A stretch of DNA of 38,235 nucleotides. Origin: Variovorax sp. YR752. GTDB lineage: Bacteria; Pseudomonadota; Gammaproteobacteria; Burkholderiales; Burkholderiaceae_C. Location: contig CAMATD010000017.1 in NCBI GenBank assembly GCA_945860785.1, forward strand, positions 1-38,235, read 5' to 3'. Below, one piece after another: positions 34,871-38,235 of the stretch (positions are counted from its first letter, which is position 1; every line of letters starts with the position of its first letter). The notes beneath the pieces are model-generated. The model was given only the letters and a program-made list of their open reading frames with translations, was not told where the DNA came from and did no database searches. The translations under genes and the position numbers were made by a program.

Positions 34871-36202
34871 TCAGGCTGCGAGCGCTTGCCACAGCGTGCG
34901 AAGGCCGGTATCGGCAGGTGCGTCGAGCACCGCGTCGCAGAAGCGCACGGCCTTCGGGCCTTCAACGCTGTGCGCGGCGTAGTGCGTGAACTTGGCAGCG
35001 AGCGCCGCGCGGTCGAGCGGGCTGGCCGCATCGCCCACGATGGTGCCTACCGTTTTCTGGAGCGTGCCGCCGGTTTGCGTCACGGTGAGCGTGGCGCCGC
35101 GCTGCCTGCGCGCCGTCAGGTCCGCATCGGTCTCGAGCACGACCAATGCTTCGAGCCGTCGCAGTGCGGCGTCGTCGAAGCGCGGTACGGCATAGACCGA
35201 GGGGTCGACATCGCCGAAGCGCAGCATCGCCGCGACACCGAACGACAGGCTGAACTGCGCTTGGATCGGCGTGCGCGGCGCGCGGTTGCCGCAGTAGACG
35301 ATGGCCTCGTCGTACACCTTGAGCACGATAGCCTCGATAGCCGTGCCGTTGCCGCCCAGCTGCTCGCGGATCTCACGCGCGGCGGTCGCGCCGTAGCGTA
35401 CATGGCGCACGGCCGCGAAGGGCTTGAGGTAGGCGTCCCGCAGCAGCAGCGTCGCCGCATCGGGCAATGGCTGCGCGGTCGCGGCCGAGTGCGTGTGCGC
35501 GTAATGGGCCAGTGCGCCCTCCGGTGCGTCGATGCCGGCCGCGCTCGCGAAGGCCGCTTGCAGCCCCAGCGATGCGCTGTGGCCGAGGTAGGTGTTGCGG
35601 GCGGTGCGGCCCTCGCGCACCGGCAGGTAGAGGCTGGTCGCCAGCTGGCAAGCCGCGATGTCGATGGCTTGCATGATGCCTGCCGCCGAAAGCCCGAGCA
35701 GGCGCGCGACACCCGCCGCCACGCCGAGCGCGGGCCAGTTCGCATCGACGTGCATGCCGGGCCGGATGCGCAGCCAGGCGCCGCAGCGCGCGCCGACTTC
35801 GTAGCCCAGCACGAAGGCATCGACGAACTCGCCAAGGCTGGCGCCGCGCCGCAGCGCCAGCGGCAGCAGCGCCGCCACCAGCGGCGCGCCGGGGCGACCA
35901 TGCGCGAGCGCGTGGCCTTCGCAGGCCTCGTCCCAGGTCGCGGCCATGGCCAGCACCTGCGCGGCGGCCTGCACGCCCATCGCGGCACCGCCGGGGAAAG
36001 AGAAATCGCCGGGCTCGCAGGTCCCGAGCGCCGCTTCGAGCCGCCGCACTTCGTCCGCATGCCGGCCCGCGAGCGCACAGCCGACGGTGTCGACCAGCAG
36101 GCGCCGCGCCTGCAGCGCGGCCTCGACCGTGGCAGGCTGCGCCGCGTGCAGCGCCACCGTGGCCCGCAGCACAGTGCGTTGCGGATCGTCCTCAGCTTGC
36201 AT
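34871..36202 (-). CDS. MmgE/PrpD-family dehydratase
   Basis: Protein of 443 residues in the 2-methylcitrate dehydratase (PrpD)/MmgE family. It shows the all-helical N-terminal part with ARRLLVDTVGCALAGRHADE, DEACEGHALAHGRPGAPLVA (His-rich active-site segment), and FVDAFVLGYEVGARCGAWLR. The second domain follows KPFAAVRHVRYGATAAREIR, where relatives have the KPYPCCR-like motif. Known members dehydrate 2-methylcitrate, citrate or aconitate-like acids, and one group isomerises cis-aconitate or decarboxylates it. It overlaps the small-subunit gene by 11 nt. No citrate synthase lies in the window, so the substrate is not made by a nearby synthase. Confidence 0.88.
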   Translation of the reverse strand: MQAEDDPQRTVLRATVALHAAQPATVEAALQARRLLVDTVGCALAGRHADEVRRLEAALGTCEPGDFSFPGGAAMGVQAAAQVLAMAATWDEACEGHALAHGRPGAPLVAALLPLALRRGASLGEFVDAFVLGYEVGARCGAWLRIRPGMHVDANWPALGVAAGVARLLGLSAAGIMQAIDIAACQLATSLYLPVREGRTARNTYLGHSASLGLQAAFASAAGIDAPEGALAHYAHTHSAATAQPLPDAATLLLRDAYLKPFAAVRHVRYGATAAREIREQLGGNGTAIEAIVLKVYDEAIVYCGNRAPRTPIQAQFSLSFGVAAMLRFGDVDPSVYAVPRFDDAALRRLEALVVLETDADLTARRQRGATLTVTQTGGTLQKTVGTIVGDAASPLDRAALAAKFTHYAAHSVEGPKAVRFCDAVLDAPADTGLRTLWQALAA

Positions 36203-36704
36203 CGGCTTCTTTCTTCGCGGCCATGCGCTGGCGCAGCAGCCGCAGCAGGCCACCGGCATCGACCATGTCCATCAGGAAGCCCGGCACGGGCTCGCAGGCG
36301 AGCGTGCGCGCGTCGGCATTGCGCACGGCGGGCGTGCGGGTGTCGAGCGCGATGCGTTCTCCATCGCCCAGCGATTCGGCTTCGGCGCAGGTCAGCAGCA
36401 GCAGGCCGACGTTGAAGGCATTGCGGAAGTAGAGCCCGCTGTACGACGGTGCGATCACCGCCGCCACGCCGAGCTGCACGAGCACGGCCGCAGCCTGCTC
36501 GCGCGAGGAGCCGATGCCGAAGTTGGGGCCGGCCACGACCACGTCGCCCGGCTGCACCTCGCGCGCGAACTCGGGGCGAATGGCTTCGAGGCAATGCCTG
36601 GCAATGACGTCGATGCCGTGCTTCATCGCATGGCCGGGCGCGAGCGCATCGGTGTCGATGTCGGCGCCCAGGCGCCAGACGCGGTGCAATGTTTCGGCGG
36701 TCAT
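36192..36704 (-). CDS. Aconitase/isopropylmalate isomerase small subunit (LeuD-like)
   Basis: Swivel-domain subunit of 170 residues. It opens LHRVWRLGADIDTDALAPGH, corresponding to the LeuD/HacB N-terminus. The substrate-contact loop is GPNFGIGSSREQAAAVLVQL, and the tail FRNAFNVGLLLLTCAEAESL follows. Specificity is set by a short variable loop (SYSGLYFRN here) that differs from the classical LeuD version, so dimethylmaleate, methyl-citrate-like or other dicarboxylic alkenes are possible. The ATG at 36704 overlaps the large-subunit stop (ATGA). No leuB or other leucine gene is nearby, which argues against a leucine biosynthetic role. Confidence 0.88.
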   Translation of the reverse strand: MTAETLHRVWRLGADIDTDALAPGHAMKHGIDVIARHCLEAIRPEFAREVQPGDVVVAGPNFGIGSSREQAAAVLVQLGVAAVIAPSYSGLYFRNAFNVGLLLLTCAEAESLGDGERIALDTRTPAVRNADARTLACEPVPGFLMDMVDAGGLLRLLRQRMAAKKEADAS

Positions 36705-37987
36705 GCGAGCACCTCGCGCGGATCGGTCACGCAGCCGCGCAATGCGGCCGCTGCCACCGTGTAGGGCGAGCCCAGGTAGACCTGCGCGGTCAGCGAGCCC
36801 ATGCGGCCCTTGAAGTTGCGCGCCGTGGTCGAGATGACGGTGATGTCGTCGCCCATCGGGTCGCCGTAGTCGGAGCACGCGCCGCAGGCGGTCGGAAAGA
36901 GTTCGGCCCCTGCATCCAGCAGCACCTGCAGCACGCCCTCTTCACGCGCGGCCTCCTGGTCGCGGATGCTGGCGGGCGCCACGATCAGGCGGATGCCGCT
37001 CGCCACCTTGTGCCCGCGCAGCACCTGCGCGGCGGCGCGCAGGTCGTCGAGCTTGGCGCCGGTGCAGGCGCCGATGTAGGCCACGTCGACAGGCGTGCCC
37101 ACGTAACGGCTCACGCCGTGCGCATTGGCCGGGCTGTACGGTGCGGCGATGTACGGTTCGAGCGTGGACGCATCGAAGCGGTGGTCCGTGAGCACGGCGG
37201 CGTCGTCGGTGAACCACGGCGCCATGTCCACGGGCGGTGCCCCTGCCCCAGCCAGGAATTCGGCGGTGGTCGCATCGGGTGCGATCAGCCCGGCCTGCGC
37301 GCCGAGCTCGGCGCTCATGTTGGAGAGCGTCATGCGCTCCTGCATCGACAGCGCAGTGACCGCCGGCCCGGCGAACTCGACCGCCTGGTAGCGCCCGCCG
37401 TTCATGCCGAAGCGGCCGATCATGTGCAGCATCATGTCCTTGGCGGTCACGCCCGCGGGCAGCGCGCCGTCCCACCACACGCGGATGGTCTCGGGCACGC
37501 GCAGCCAGATCTCGCCGGTGACCATCACGCCCAGCATCTCGGTGCTTCCGATGCCGAACATGTAGGCGCCGAAAGCGCCGCCCGTGGGCGAGTGCGAGTC
37601 GCCGCCCACGCACAGCATGCCGGGGCGGATGTGGCCGTGCTGCGGCACCACCACGTGGCAGATGCCCTGGCTGTCGTAGACGTGCGGTAGTTGCTGGTCG
37701 CGCGCCCAGTCGCGCGCGATGCGCACGATGCGGCGCGAATCGTCGTCGCGCTCGGGCACGTAGTGATCCATGACGAGCACCACGCGCGAGCGGTCCCAGA
37801 TCTGCGCGCCGAGCTCTTCGAGCATCGGCTGCAGCCGGCGCGGGCCCGAGGAGTCGTGGAACATCGCCATGTCGACGCCGCAGGTCACGATCTCGCCCAC
37901 CGACACCCGCTCGCGTCCGCTGGCGCGTGCGATGAGCTTCTGCACCAGGGTCAGGGCCGGCGCGCGGGTTGGAGCCATCGAGGTCAT
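36701..37987 (-). CDS. Aconitase/isopropylmalate isomerase large subunit (LeuC-like)
   Basis: 4Fe-4S hydro-lyase subunit of 428 residues. It includes CVGGDSHSPTGGAFGAYMFG (about 126-145) and the cluster ligands Cys308 (GACTG), Cys368 and Cys371 (ACGAC), spaced as in the LeuC/HacA family. MDHYVPERDD is the family's substrate-proximal His region. With the small subunit it would add or remove water on an unsaturated di- or tricarboxylate. The start at 37987 (MTSMAPTRAP) overlaps the upstream Bug stop as ATGA; an internal Met at 37978 is an alternative. The frame extends further upstream, but that part belongs to the Bug gene. Confidence 0.9.
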   Translation of the reverse strand: MTSMAPTRAPALTLVQKLIARASGRERVSVGEIVTCGVDMAMFHDSSGPRRLQPMLEELGAQIWDRSRVVLVMDHYVPERDDDSRRIVRIARDWARDQQLPHVYDSQGICHVVVPQHGHIRPGMLCVGGDSHSPTGGAFGAYMFGIGSTEMLGVMVTGEIWLRVPETIRVWWDGALPAGVTAKDMMLHMIGRFGMNGGRYQAVEFAGPAVTALSMQERMTLSNMSAELGAQAGLIAPDATTAEFLAGAGAPPVDMAPWFTDDAAVLTDHRFDASTLEPYIAAPYSPANAHGVSRYVGTPVDVAYIGACTGAKLDDLRAAAQVLRGHKVASGIRLIVAPASIRDQEAAREEGVLQVLLDAGAELFPTACGACSDYGDPMGDDITVISTTARNFKGRMGSLTAQVYLGSPYTVAAAALRGCVTDPREVLA

Positions 37988-38235
37988 TCCGGCTTGGCTC
38001 CCGAGAACTTGACGACCTTGGCCCAGCGCACGATCTCGCTCTGCACGAAGGCCGAGAACTGTTCGGACGAATTGCCGACCGGAATCGCACCTTCGGTGTC
38101 GAGGCGCTGGCGCATGTCGGACTGCTTCAGGGCATGGCGCGCCGCGTCGCCGATCTGCTTCACGCGGTCGGCAGGCATGCGGGCCGGGCCGAAGAGACCG
38201 AACCACGCACTCGACTCGTAGCCGGGCAGCGCCTC
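37984..38235 (-). CDS. Bug/TctC-family binding protein (partial, C-terminal 83 residues)
   Basis: Only the C-terminus is inside the window: EALPGYESSAWFGLFGPARM, then ADRVKQIGDAARHALKQSDM and EQFSAFVQSEIVRWAKVVKF ending SGAKPE. This is the standard Bug-family last helix, in which IxRWAKVVKxSGAK is nearly invariant, and it parallels DKWAKVVKTSGAKVD of the Bug protein at 33871. The gene begins beyond the right edge. Its TGA overlaps the ATG of the aconitase large-subunit gene, so it belongs to the same operon. Two Bug proteins in one operon suggest that substrate and product, or two related acids, are bound. Confidence 0.9.
   Translation of the reverse strand, partial: EALPGYESSAWFGLFGPARMPADRVKQIGDAARHALKQSDMRQRLDTEGAIPVGNSSEQFSAFVQSEIVRWAKVVKFSGAKPE

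Noticed and set aside
36701..37987. LeuC/LeuD-like genes as leucine biosynthesis genes
   Set aside because: There is no leuB or leuA nearby, and they are locked into a catabolic operon by ATGA overlaps.

Overview
The window is a high-GC, densely packed chromosomal segment that looks like a betaproteobacterium of the Comamonadaceae (Variovorax-like). The reasons are TctC/Bug-type binding proteins next to catabolic operons, a gltIJKL-aspA block, codon use strongly biased to G/C at third positions, and GC-rich intergenic palindromes. This is inference from gene content; no rRNA or other taxonomic marker is present. I saw no tRNA, rRNA, CRISPR array, transposase or prophage gene.

Layout. (1) 1-674: a poorly coding left edge with a TAG-interrupted reading frame running off the window. 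(2) 675-1703 (+): a secreted alpha/beta hydrolase, ending at a bidirectional terminator shared with the next block. (3) 1759-7735 (-): an aspartate/glutamate uptake and deamination block: gltI-J-K-L, aspartate ammonia-lyase with a terminator in its leader, and a HypT-like LysR regulator. (4) 7796-12611: an amidase (+), a 2-hydroxyacid dehydrogenase and an Atm1-type ABC exporter (-), and a YciA-type thioesterase (+). (5) 12618-25342 (-): a long fatty-acid/acyl-CoA block reading from a TetR regulator through acyl-CoA dehydrogenase, DUF2147, a bifunctional 3-hydroxyacyl-CoA dehydrogenase/enoyl-CoA hydratase, a DUF559 nuclease-like insert, thiolase, alpha/beta hydrolase, thioesterase, an atypical SDR, a pair of palindromic elements, a HCCA-isomerase-like DsbA-fold protein, enoyl-CoA hydratase and a Leu/Ile/Val-type binding protein. 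(6) 25471-27225: an SDR with a divergent LysR regulator. (7) 27235-38235 (-): a tightly overlapped catabolic operon. It encodes Bug protein (partial), aconitase-family large and small subunits, MmgE/PrpD dehydratase, a second Bug protein, hydantoinase/oxoprolinase B and A, an isochorismatase-fold hydrolase, an FAD dehydrogenase and an isocitrate-lyase-family C-C lyase.

How it fits together. Block 3 would import Asp/Glu and convert Asp to fumarate. Block 5 is a near-complete beta-oxidation set under a TetR protein with an inverted-repeat operator. Block 7 resembles the dehydration/rehydration/cleavage part of the 2-methylcitrate or dimethylmalate pathways, joined to an ATP-dependent ring-opening enzyme, an amide-hydrolase fold and a dehydrogenase. 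It looks like a catabolic route for a cyclic, probably nitrogen-containing, polycarboxylate whose substrate I cannot name.

Two small-scale structures stand out. At 15350-15591 two oppositely oriented elements share conserved core sequences but have different, internally complementary stems. At 19451-19831 a DUF559 gene is bracketed by 37-bp palindromic inverted repeats, and an inverted pair of the same style lies at 9241-9336. Caution: at least nine gene-breaking lesions (six single-base frameshifts and three in-frame stops in otherwise intact genes) occur in 38 kb. Several lie in or beside G/C runs, so sequencing error must be excluded before calling these genes dead.
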